A DNA stretch of 6,453 nt. Source: an uncultured Lachnospiraceae bacterium (lineage in GTDB: Bacteria > Bacillota > Clostridia > Lachnospirales > Lachnospiraceae). The stretch spans positions 1 through 6,453 of the forward strand of contig CADCRB010000275.1 of assembly GCA_902803745.1 (NCBI GenBank). Reading direction: 5' to 3'. Below the pieces are notes generated by a model that had not been told where the DNA came from, ran no database searches, and saw only the letters and a program-made list of their open reading frames with translations. Below, in pieces: positions 1-6,236 of the stretch (position 1 is the stretch's first letter; every line of letters begins with the position of its first letter). The translations under genes were made by a program, and so were the position numbers.

Positions 1-132
1 CGCGGGGATACCTCGATCAAGGACCGCATCAAATTTGATATTTATTATATAGAAAACTGGAGCGTTCTCTTTGATATACGGATAATGTTCATGACAGCAT
101 TCAGAGGGCTGATCAATGATAATGCATATTAA
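1..132 (+). CDS. Polyprenyl-phosphate sugar-1-phosphate transferase, C-terminal fragment
   Basis: This is the last 43 codons of a gene that starts before the window, read in frame from base 1 to a TAA at 130-132. The peptide opens with RGDTSIKDRI, continues through DIYYIENWS and ends FRGLINDNAY. That is the characteristic tail of bacterial sugar transferases (WcaJ/CpsE/RfbP type), in which 'R-x-R-x-x-x-D-x-x-Y-I-x-N-W-S' precedes a short hydrophobic stretch and the C-terminus. Members of this family are membrane enzymes that transfer a sugar-1-phosphate from a nucleotide sugar to undecaprenyl phosphate, the first step in building an exopolysaccharide or capsule repeat unit. The catalytic part lies outside the window, so the sugar cannot be inferred. 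It is probably the last gene of its transcript, because a 290-base gap with hairpins follows it. Confidence 0.85.
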   Translation, partial: RGDTSIKDRIKFDIYYIENWSVLFDIRIMFMTAFRGLINDNAY

Positions 133-153
133 TCCGGCGTTGAAAATACGGCT

Positions 154-182
154 TAGACTGTTTTAAGATTTTTTGGTATACT
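154..182 (+). promoter_or_regulatory. Candidate sigma-70/SigA-type promoter for the DHH-exporter operon
   Basis: A -35-like TAGACT at 154-159 (4 of 6 consensus positions) is separated by exactly 17 bases from a -10-like TATACT at 177-182 (5 of 6). Transcription would start near 188-190 and leave a leader of about 235 bases before the ATG at 423. This is the best-spaced promoter-like pair I see in the gap, but it is a pattern match only. The predicted start falls inside the 5' arm of the palindrome at 186-217, so that element may act on DNA rather than as RNA. Confidence 0.45.
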
Positions 183-185
183 ATA

Positions 186-217
186 GATTATTGATTTTTA
201 TCGAAAAATCAATAATC
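186..217. repeat. Perfect 14-bp AT-rich inverted repeat with 4-base loop
   Basis: Arms 186-199 and 204-217 are perfect reverse complements separated by the four bases ATCG. The sequence lies directly downstream of the candidate -10 box. It could be an operator bound by a dimeric regulator, or a stem-loop at the 5' end of the leader. It has no U-tract in the normal terminator position on the + strand (CGTATTTG follows), so it is not a typical intrinsic terminator in that direction. Confidence 0.75.
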
Positions 218-230
218 GTATTTGACCAGG

Positions 231-248
231 CGACCAGCTTGCTGGTCG
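231..248 (+). other. GC-rich stem-loop (leader hairpin 2)
   Basis: CGACCAGC at 231-238 is the reverse complement of GCTGGTCG at 241-248. The practical structure is a 7-bp stem with a CTTG loop. A second copy of the 5' half (GACCAG at 224-229) precedes it, so 242-247 could pair with either copy. Function unknown. Its position between a candidate promoter and the DHH gene suggests either part of a structured leader or part of a dispersed intergenic repeat. Confidence 0.6.
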
Positions 249-253
249 GCGTG

Positions 254-273
254 TCCGGCGAAGCCGGATTTTT
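254..273 (+). terminator. Terminator-like hairpin with U5 tract
   Basis: TCCGGC at 254-259 and GCCGGA at 263-268 form a perfect 6-bp GC-rich stem around a GAA loop. It is followed immediately by TTTTT at 269-273, as in an intrinsic terminator. It could end transcription from the upstream sugar transferase or attenuate transcripts from the promoter candidate at 154-182. The U-tract is short and is also used by the next stem (269-303), so efficiency cannot be judged by eye. Confidence 0.45.
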
Positions 274-303
274 GCGGATGAATTCCGATTTTGTCCGCAA
301 AAA
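269..303 (+). other. Long stem-loop sharing the U-tract of the preceding hairpin
   Basis: TTTTTGCGGA at 269-278 is a perfect reverse complement of 294-303. The pairing can continue inward through two G-U wobbles and two A-U pairs (279-282 with 290-293), leaving a loop of about seven bases. Its first five paired bases are the U-tract of the terminator-like hairpin at 254-273, so the two structures compete for those bases. This arrangement is seen in the sequence. Whether it regulates anything is inference. Confidence 0.6.
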
Positions 304-422
304 GTCATACTTAATACTTGCCGAGGGCAGGCATTCTGGTTTAACTACATATACTGCGTAACAGTTTATAAACGGCAGTTGATTTTGTTCGCGAGTATAA
401 CAATTGAAAGGAAAGGAATCAT

Positions 423-1343
423 ATGAAAAGGTTAGTGACAAGGAGTGATTTTGACGGACTGGTTTGCGCCATGCTGCTGAAGGAGCTGGATCTTATTGAT
501 GATATCAAATTCGTCCATCCCAAGGATGTGCAGGATGGCAAGATAGAGTTGTCCGAGAATGACATCACTACAAACCTTCCTTTTGATCCCAGAGTCGGAC
601 TTGCTTTTGATCATCATGAGAGCGAGCTTACCCGCAATGCCGGGGTGGACGTGAAGGACAGATGGATCATCGACGGTGATGCCAGGTCTGCGGCAAGGGT
701 AGTATACAGATACTACGGCGGCAAGGACACCTTCAAGAGAGTCTCCGATGAGATCATGACGGCAGTTGATAAGGGCGACAGCGCTGACTTTACAAAGGAA
801 GAGATACTGAATCCCACAGGATGGAATCTCATGAATTTCATAATGGATGCCCGTACCGGTTTGGGGCGGTTCCATGATTTCAGGATCTCGAACTATGATC
901 TTATGATGGAGCTTATAGATGCATGTCTTACCAAGCCTATAGATGAGATCCTTGAGCTTCCTGATGTTAAGGAAAGAACAGATCTTTATTTCGAGCAGGG
1001 AGAGAAGTTCAAGGCTCAGCTTGAGAGGCTTACAAAGATACAGGGTAATGTGGGTGTCATAGATCTGAGAAACGAGGAGACCATTTACGCGGGCAACAGA
1101 TTCATGGTCTATGCAATGTATCCCGAGATGCAGATATCGGTGCATGTGGCCTGGGGATTCAAGAAGCAGAACACGGCTGTTATGATCGGAAAGAGCATAA
1201 TAAACAAGAGCTCAAATGTGGATATAGGAAAGATATGCTTAAGCTACGGCGGTGGCGGACATAAGAATGCGGGAACCTGTCAGCTTGCTAATGATGTGGT
1301 GGATAACGAACTTCCGAATATCGTGGAGAAGCTGCAGGGCTGA
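423..1343 (+). CDS. DHH/DHHA1-family phosphoesterase (exopolyphosphatase-like)
   Basis: A 306-residue cytoplasmic protein with no signal peptide or membrane segment. Motif I is R7-S-D-F-D-G12, the name-giving DHH motif is D63-H64-H65 followed by E-S, and an Asp-rich D116-K-G-D119-S-A-D122 follows in the N-terminal catalytic domain. The C-terminal DHHA1 substrate-binding domain carries the glycine-rich G276-GGGH280-K-N-A-G-T-C. The family uses two metal ions, usually Mn2+, to cleave phosphoester or phosphoanhydride bonds. Members include nanoRNases, pAp phosphatases, cyclic-di-AMP phosphodiesterases and pyrophosphatases. Homologues of this form are often annotated 'exopolyphosphatase', but the substrate cannot be read from sequence. 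The motif I position that is often His in DHH proteins is Arg7 here, perhaps a subfamily trait. The ATG is supported by an AGGAAAGGA Shine-Dalgarno at 409-417, six bases upstream. Its stop is 14 bases before the exporter gene, suggesting co-transcription. Confidence 0.85.
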   Translation: MKRLVTRSDFDGLVCAMLLKELDLIDDIKFVHPKDVQDGKIELSENDITTNLPFDPRVGLAFDHHESELTRNAGVDVKDRWIIDGDARSAARVVYRYYGGKDTFKRVSDEIMTAVDKGDSADFTKEEILNPTGWNLMNFIMDARTGLGRFHDFRISNYDLMMELIDACLTKPIDEILELPDVKERTDLYFEQGEKFKAQLERLTKIQGNVGVIDLRNEETIYAGNRFMVYAMYPEMQISVHVAWGFKKQNTAVMIGKSIINKSSNVDIGKICLSYGGGGHKNAGTCQLANDVVDNELPNIVEKLQG

Positions 1344-1357
1344 AAAAGGGATGACAG

Positions 1358-1855
1358 ATGCCAGATAGTACAGAAAACAACGATCTTTTCAGAAAAAAGA
1401 GTCTCGAGAGCATAGCGTCTCCCGAGCAGATGAATGATTATATCAAGGTGATAGGCCCCGGTCTTTGGATAGTACTCGGGGCTGTCATCGTATTTTTAGT
1501 AGGAGTGATCATATGGGGCGTATACGGAAGGCTGGAGACAGGCGTTGATTCCGTGGCGTTTGTAAATGATGGCCTTGCAGTAAGCTATGTGGAAAAGGAT
1601 ATAGCTGATGATCTCAGGGAAGGCTCTGTAATAAATGTAGGCGGAGTACTCTCCGATGTGATCTCTGTTTCCAGTGCGCCGGTGCAGGCTTCCGCAGTGT
1701 ATGATCAGGCCACTGATACGGCGCTTGGATATTCAGGTTATGAAATGCTGTACGCGATCACTTCCAGGTCAGATCTCCCTGACGGATCATACAATGCACA
1801 GATCATAGTTGAGCAGATACATCCGATGTCCTTTATTACGGGGGTTCAGGAATAG
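1358..1855 (+). CDS. Short HlyD-like secretion protein of an NHLM-type bacteriocin export system
   Basis: A 165-residue membrane-anchored accessory protein. The cytoplasmic N-terminus carries L10-FRKKSLE-S-I-A-S21-PEQ-M-N-D-Y, which resembles the conserved opening of NHLP/NHLM bacteriocin secretion proteins. One hydrophobic segment follows at about 35-56, then WGVYGRLET and an extracytoplasmic region of about 105 residues. HlyD-type adaptors normally have a long coiled-coil hairpin between two halves of a lipoyl-like domain. Here there is no room for one and no heptad pattern, so only a compact beta-rich domain appears to remain. In a Gram-positive cell no periplasm needs spanning, so it probably assists the ABC pair at the outer face of the membrane. 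The start at 1358 has GGG at 1348-1350 with a good 7-base spacing. An ATG at 1351 opens only a five-codon frame. The stop is one base before the next ATG, indicating translational coupling. Confidence 0.8.
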   Translation: MPDSTENNDLFRKKSLESIASPEQMNDYIKVIGPGLWIVLGAVIVFLVGVIIWGVYGRLETGVDSVAFVNDGLAVSYVEKDIADDLREGSVINVGGVLSDVISVSSAPVQASAVYDQATDTALGYSGYEMLYAITSRSDLPDGSYNAQIIVEQIHPMSFITGVQE

Positions 1856-1856
1856 T

Positions 1857-4013
1857 ATGGGCCATAGAAAGGCAGTCAAAGTCCCTGTGGTGATGCAGCT
1901 CGAAGCACTGGAGTGCGGGGCTGCATGTCTTTGTATGGTGCTTGCCTACTACGGCAAGTGGATCCCCCTTGAGCAGGTTCGCTCCGACTGCGGTGTCTCA
2001 CGGGACGGCTCCAAGGCAAAGAATATTCTTGTCGCCGCAAGAAGCTATGGCCTGGAGGCAGACGGCTACCGGCTTGAGGTAGAGCATCTGAAGGAAGAGG
2101 TTTCATTTCCCTGTATCATACACTGGAATTTCAATCACTTTGTTGTTCTTGACGGTTTTACCAAAGATCATGCCATATTGAACGATCCGGCCCGTGGGAA
2201 GGTCAAGGTTCCTATGGAGGAATTTGACAGATCCTTCACAGGTATCTGCCTTATGTTTGAACCCACGGACTCTTTTGTGAAAGAGGGAAGCAAAAAGAGC
2301 ATGCTTTCCTTTGCAAGGGAGCGCATGACCGGGGCCTGGAGTGCAGCGGTCTTTGTGGCGACTCTGTCAGTGATCACTTCACTGATCCAGATCATAACAC
2401 CCGGTTTCTCCAGAGTTTTTATCGACCGTCTTCTGTCCGGACGAAATCCTGGCTGGACCTATCCGTTCCTGATCGGCCTGACGGTTTTTTCCGTTTTGGA
2501 GATCCTGGTGATGGCTATTCAGGAGGCTTATTCGCTTAAGATTAACGGAAAGCTTGCGATAATAGGCAATTCTACTTACATGTGGAAGGTGCTGAGGATG
2601 CCCATGGAGTTTTTCAGCCAGAGAATGGCCGGAGATATACAGCAAAGACAGGCGTCAAATGCCAATATTGCTTCGACTCTGGTGGATCAGTTCGCGCCCC
2701 TTTTCCTGCAGGCTTTTATGATGGTCTTTTATCTCGTGGTAATGATGAGCTACAACGTCCCGCTTACTCTGATCGGACTTGCCTCCATTGTCCTTAATCT
2801 TCTTATTTCCAGCATAGTATCCGCAAAGCGGGTAAATATAACCAGAGTCCAGATGAGGGACGAAGGAAAGCTTGCAGGCGCTACGACAAACGGCATTGAG
2901 CTTATTGAGACTTTGAAATCGGCCGGCGCGGAGAACGGGTTTTTTGCGAAATGGTCCGGGTTTCAGGCGAGTGTCAATACCTCGCAGATGAAATTCTTCA
3001 AGCTGAATCAGTATCTGGGGGCTCTGCCCTCACTTGTCACCATGATAACGTCCAACATTATCCTGATATCCGGTGTTTACCTTGCGATGAACGGACGTTT
3101 CACAATAGGTATGATCATGGCCTTTTTAGGTTATCTAAACAATTTTACTACACCCGCGACCCAGCTTATCGCCACGAGCCAGTCTCTGCAGGAGATGAGG
3201 ACCCAGATGGAGAGGATCGATGATGTAATGAATTACCGGGTGGACCCGGCTTATTCGGAGACTCCTCTTGATGAGGATGCCGATTATGAAAAGATACGCG
3301 GAAGCGTTGAGATGAAGCATGTGACCTTCGGATATTCAAAGCTCGACAAGCCGCTGATCAATGATTTCAATATGTCGATAGAGCCCGGAGGCTGTGTAGC
3401 TTTTGTGGGCATGTCCGGCTGTGGTAAATCTACTCTTTCGAAGCTGATCTCGGGACTTTATCAGCCCTGGGACGGAGAGATCTTATTTGACGGTAAGAAG
3501 ATGCAGGATATGGACAGGAGTATATTTACCGGATCTCTTGCCGTAGTCGATCAGGATATCATTCTTTATGAGGATACCGTAGCAAATAACATCAAGATGT
3601 GGGATAAGTCAATAGAAGACTTTGAGATGATACTTGCGGCGCGTGACGCGCAGATACATGATGATATCATTCAGCGTGACGGCGGTTATGATTATGTGAT
3701 AAGCGAAGGGGGAAAGGATTTCTCCGGCGGACAGAGGCAGAGACTGGAAATAGCCAGGGTCCTAGCACAGGATCCCACTATCATCATTCTTGATGCGGCA
3801 ACCTCGGCACTGGATGCCAAGACTGAGCATGAGGTAGTTACTGCGATAAGAAACCGCGGTATCACCTGTATAGTGATCGCACACAGACTTTCTACCATAC
3901 GTGACAGTGATGAGATCATTGTGATGGAGCACGGAGAAGTTAAGGAGCGCGGAACACATGATGAGCTTTATGCAAAAGGTGGATTATATACTCAGCTTGT
4001 GACTAATGAGTAG
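1857..4013 (+). CDS. NHLM-type ABC exporter 1: C39 leader peptidase / permease / ATPase (Walker B Glu replaced)
   Basis: A 718-residue peptidase-containing ABC exporter. Residues 1-135 form a C39 cysteine peptidase with Q14, C20 in L-E-C-G-A-A-C-L, H94 in N-H-F-V-V-L and D110 in N-D-P-A-R-G, so the catalytic set is intact. About six membrane helices lie near 161-181, 201-222, 280-298, 300-322, 390-410 and 414-436. The nucleotide-binding domain has A-loop Y493, Walker A G518-MSGCGKST, Q-loop Q566, signature S623-GGQ, D-loop SALD and H-loop H676. Walker B reads IIILD646 followed by A647, where the catalytic Glu is expected. The family cleaves leader peptides after Gly-Gly-type sites and exports the product. 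I chose the ATG at 1857 over an upstream ATG at 1809: it lies one base after the previous stop, starts just before the C39 domain and avoids a 16-residue overlap extension. An AGG at 1848-1850 is a modest ribosome site. Confidence 0.92.
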   Translation: MGHRKAVKVPVVMQLEALECGAACLCMVLAYYGKWIPLEQVRSDCGVSRDGSKAKNILVAARSYGLEADGYRLEVEHLKEEVSFPCIIHWNFNHFVVLDGFTKDHAILNDPARGKVKVPMEEFDRSFTGICLMFEPTDSFVKEGSKKSMLSFARERMTGAWSAAVFVATLSVITSLIQIITPGFSRVFIDRLLSGRNPGWTYPFLIGLTVFSVLEILVMAIQEAYSLKINGKLAIIGNSTYMWKVLRMPMEFFSQRMAGDIQQRQASNANIASTLVDQFAPLFLQAFMMVFYLVVMMSYNVPLTLIGLASIVLNLLISSIVSAKRVNITRVQMRDEGKLAGATTNGIELIETLKSAGAENGFFAKWSGFQASVNTSQMKFFKLNQYLGALPSLVTMITSNIILISGVYLAMNGRFTIGMIMAFLGYLNNFTTPATQLIATSQSLQEMRTQMERIDDVMNYRVDPAYSETPLDEDADYEKIRGSVEMKHVTFGYSKLDKPLINDFNMSIEPGGCVAFVGMSGCGKSTLSKLISGLYQPWDGEILFDGKKMQDMDRSIFTGSLAVVDQDIILYEDTVANNIKMWDKSIEDFEMILAARDAQIHDDIIQRDGGYDYVISEGGKDFSGGQRQRLEIARVLAQDPTIIILDAATSALDAKTEHEVVTAIRNRGITCIVIAHRLSTIRDSDEIIVMEHGEVKERGTHDELYAKGGLYTQLVTNE

Positions 4014-4028
4014 GCTGATATAACAATT

Positions 4029-6206
4029 ATGGGCTGGTTTGACGAACAGATAAAAGAGCGAAAAATAAATGATGAGAGGCAGTTTGAGGGGGCTTTTGCG
4101 CATATGGCATCGGCCATCATGGGCAGCAGTGTCCTTAATGCATATACTGACAGCAAAACCCTTACAAAAAATGCGATCACAGATGTGCTTAAAAGCTTCC
4201 ATCTTAAGCCCGGGAGAGTGCCGGAAAGAGTTGAGGATCCGGAGGAACAGCTTGAGTATATGCTGCGTCCTCACGGGATTATGTACAGAAGAGTAGTCCT
4301 TACCGCTGGATGGTATAAGGATGCGCAGGGACCTATGATAGCGAGGAGGCTGGACGACGGGAGCGCTACGGCTCTGCTGCAGGACGGAATGGGCAGATAC
4401 TACTTTAAGGATACCCGTGAGGGCAGGACGCGTCAGATCGACTCGTCTACCGCAAAGCTTTTTGATGAGGAAGCCATCTGCTTCTACAGGCCGTTTCCTC
4501 TTAAGTCACTTTCTGTAAGCGATTTTCTTAAATACATGCTTAAAACTGTTACATTTAAGGATCAGGTATTACTGGTTCTTTCTGCTATGATAGTGACACT
4601 CATCGGTACCATGATGCCGAGATTCCAGAATATGCTGTTTAAGGATGTGATGACAAAGGGGAATATGACCGTTCTTATGGCGGCCGGTGGATTTCTTATC
4701 TCCTTTTCCGTGACATATACAATGTTTTCGATCGTGAAGACCATGCTGCTGAACCGGATAATGACAAAGACTCAGTTTTCCGTGGAGGCTGCCGTGATGA
4801 TGCGTGTTTTGTCTATGCCGGCAGATTTTTTTCATAAATACGGCACCGGCGAGCTTGCCCAGCGTGTACAGTATATGGGTGCGCTCAGTCAAAGCATAAT
4901 GGATGCTATTTTTTCGACAGGACTGACTGCCCTGCTTTCCCTTATATATATTTTTCAGATAAGGAGATTTGCTCCTGCGCTCGTAATGCCTTCTCTGGTT
5001 ATAATCCTTGTGACCATAGCCCTGACTGTGCTGCTTTCCTTCCTGTCAGTGAGGATATCGAGGGAAAGAATGGAAAAGGATACGAAGGTATCAAGCCTTT
5101 CATATGCCATTATTTCCGGATTGCAGAAGATAAAGCTTTCCGGTGCGGAGAAGAGAGCATTTTCAAAGTGGGCCGGTACTTATTCAGAGTCTGCTTCTCT
5201 GCAATACAGTCTCCCCTGGTATCTTATGATATCCCAGACCATACCTGCTGCGATCGGACTGCTTGGAAACGTAGTGCTTTATGCTCTCGCTATAGAATCG
5301 CAGGTTGCTGCTCCGGACTATTTTTCTTTTAATACGGCCTACGGTATGGTGATGGCTGCATTTCAGTCGCTTGCCGGAATAGCAGTCGTGCTGGCTCAGA
5401 TAAAGGCAATACTTGATCTGACGCGTCCGCTCATGGAGACCGAGCCAGAGATAGCGGAGGATAAGGAGGTAATATCACGAATTTCAGGCAGCATAGAGCT
5501 GGCACATGTTTCTTTCAGATATGATGAAGGAATGCCGCTTGTGATAAATAACCTGAATCTGAAGATCAATCCGGGGCAGTATGTCGCCATAGTAGGACGG
5601 ACCGGCTGCGGCAAATCTACATTGCTCAGGCTGCTCCTTGGGTTTGAGAAACCCGAAAAAGGATCAGTATACTATGACGGCAAGGATGTCAGAAAGCTGG
5701 ACATGAAGTCGTTACGACGCAGGATAGGCGTAGTCATGCAGAACGGACGCCTTATAGCGGGAAGCATATTTGAGAATGTGGCAATAGCAAGTCCTAATCT
5801 TACCATGGACGAAGCCTGGAAAGCCTGCGAGCTTGCAGGGATAGCAGATGATATAAGGGAAATGCCTATGGGCATGCACACCATGGTCGCAGAAGGAAAT
5901 GGAGGTATATCCGGAGGACAGAGGCAGAGACTTATGATAGCAAGAGCCATTGCCGGAAAGCCAAGGATACTGATGTTTGACGAGGCGACCTCCGCGCTTG
6001 ACAATAAGACACAGAAGCAGGTCACAGAGGCGCTTGATTCACTCAAATGCACGAGACTGATCATAGCTCACAGACTGTCTACTATCCGGCAGTGTGACAG
6101 GATACTTGTACTGGATGGCGGACGCATAATAGAAGACGGAACCTACGACGAGCTTATCAATGCCGGCGGATTCTTTGCAGAGCTTGTAGAGAGGCAGAAG
6201 GTCTGA
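4029..6206 (+). CDS. NHLM-type ABC exporter 2: permease/ATPase with non-peptidase N-terminal domain
   Basis: A 725-residue second ABC half-transporter. Residues 1-155 are soluble, begin MGWFDEQIKER and end at C151-FYRPFP; both match my recollection of the second ABC subunit of NHLM bacteriocin systems. This domain has no Cys/His/Asp peptidase set. About six membrane helices follow, near 178-197, 213-236, 293-310, 315-340, 397-420 and 433-457. The ATPase domain is canonical: A-loop Y498, Walker A G523-RTGCGKST, Q571, signature S628-GGQ, Walker B D651 with catalytic E652, D-loop SALD and H681. It probably pairs with the preceding subunit as a heterodimer and supplies the active ATP site. It starts 15 bases after the upstream stop, but the region just before its ATG (ATAACAATT) has no good Shine-Dalgarno sequence. 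The nearest AGTAGG is about 14 bases away, so translation may depend on coupling. Confidence 0.9.
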   Translation: MGWFDEQIKERKINDERQFEGAFAHMASAIMGSSVLNAYTDSKTLTKNAITDVLKSFHLKPGRVPERVEDPEEQLEYMLRPHGIMYRRVVLTAGWYKDAQGPMIARRLDDGSATALLQDGMGRYYFKDTREGRTRQIDSSTAKLFDEEAICFYRPFPLKSLSVSDFLKYMLKTVTFKDQVLLVLSAMIVTLIGTMMPRFQNMLFKDVMTKGNMTVLMAAGGFLISFSVTYTMFSIVKTMLLNRIMTKTQFSVEAAVMMRVLSMPADFFHKYGTGELAQRVQYMGALSQSIMDAIFSTGLTALLSLIYIFQIRRFAPALVMPSLVIILVTIALTVLLSFLSVRISRERMEKDTKVSSLSYAIISGLQKIKLSGAEKRAFSKWAGTYSESASLQYSLPWYLMISQTIPAAIGLLGNVVLYALAIESQVAAPDYFSFNTAYGMVMAAFQSLAGIAVVLAQIKAILDLTRPLMETEPEIAEDKEVISRISGSIELAHVSFRYDEGMPLVINNLNLKINPGQYVAIVGRTGCGKSTLLRLLLGFEKPEKGSVYYDGKDVRKLDMKSLRRRIGVVMQNGRLIAGSIFENVAIASPNLTMDEAWKACELAGIADDIREMPMGMHTMVAEGNGGISGGQRQRLMIARAIAGKPRILMFDEATSALDNKTQKQVTEALDSLKCTRLIIAHRLSTIRQCDRILVLDGGRIIEDGTYDELINAGGFFAELVERQKV

Positions 6207-6236
6207 TCTTTTACATTATCTGAAACGGGAAAAGAC

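Noticed and set aside
152..174. Possible intrinsic terminator just after the sugar transferase (CTTA...TAAG followed by T6)
   Set aside because: The stem is only four base pairs and AT-rich, too weak to call. It also overlaps the promoter-like boxes.
173..361. A 62-codon open frame in the intergenic region that could be a small precursor peptide
   Set aside because: It begins with TTG, has no Shine-Dalgarno sequence, overlaps the candidate -10 box and runs straight through all four hairpins. It has no Gly-Gly-type leader cleavage site or cysteine-rich core, so it is most likely chance.
181..441. An 86-codon antisense frame covering the intergenic region and the start of the DHH gene
   Set aside because: Its N-terminal codons are the complement of the DHH gene start, and the rest is the complement of the hairpin region. 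There is no recognisable protein family.
432..1145. A 237-codon antisense frame inside the DHH gene
   Set aside because: It is a shadow of a well-supported conserved gene. The translation is rich in His, Ile and Cys with no domain pattern.
1351..1368. ATG at 1351 as a start for the HlyD-like gene
   Set aside because: It is in a different frame and meets a TAG after five codons. The ATG at 1358 opens the conserved protein with better ribosome-site spacing.
1809..1856. Upstream ATG at 1809 as the start of the C39-ABC gene
   Set aside because: The extra 16 residues overlap the HlyD-like gene in another frame and precede the normal beginning of C39 exporters. The ATG at 1857 sits one base after the previous stop.
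2951..3223. Alternative-frame ORFs of 60-130 codons inside both ABC genes on either strand
   Set aside because: All overlap strongly supported ABC exporter coding sequence, lack ribosome sites and show no domain motifs.
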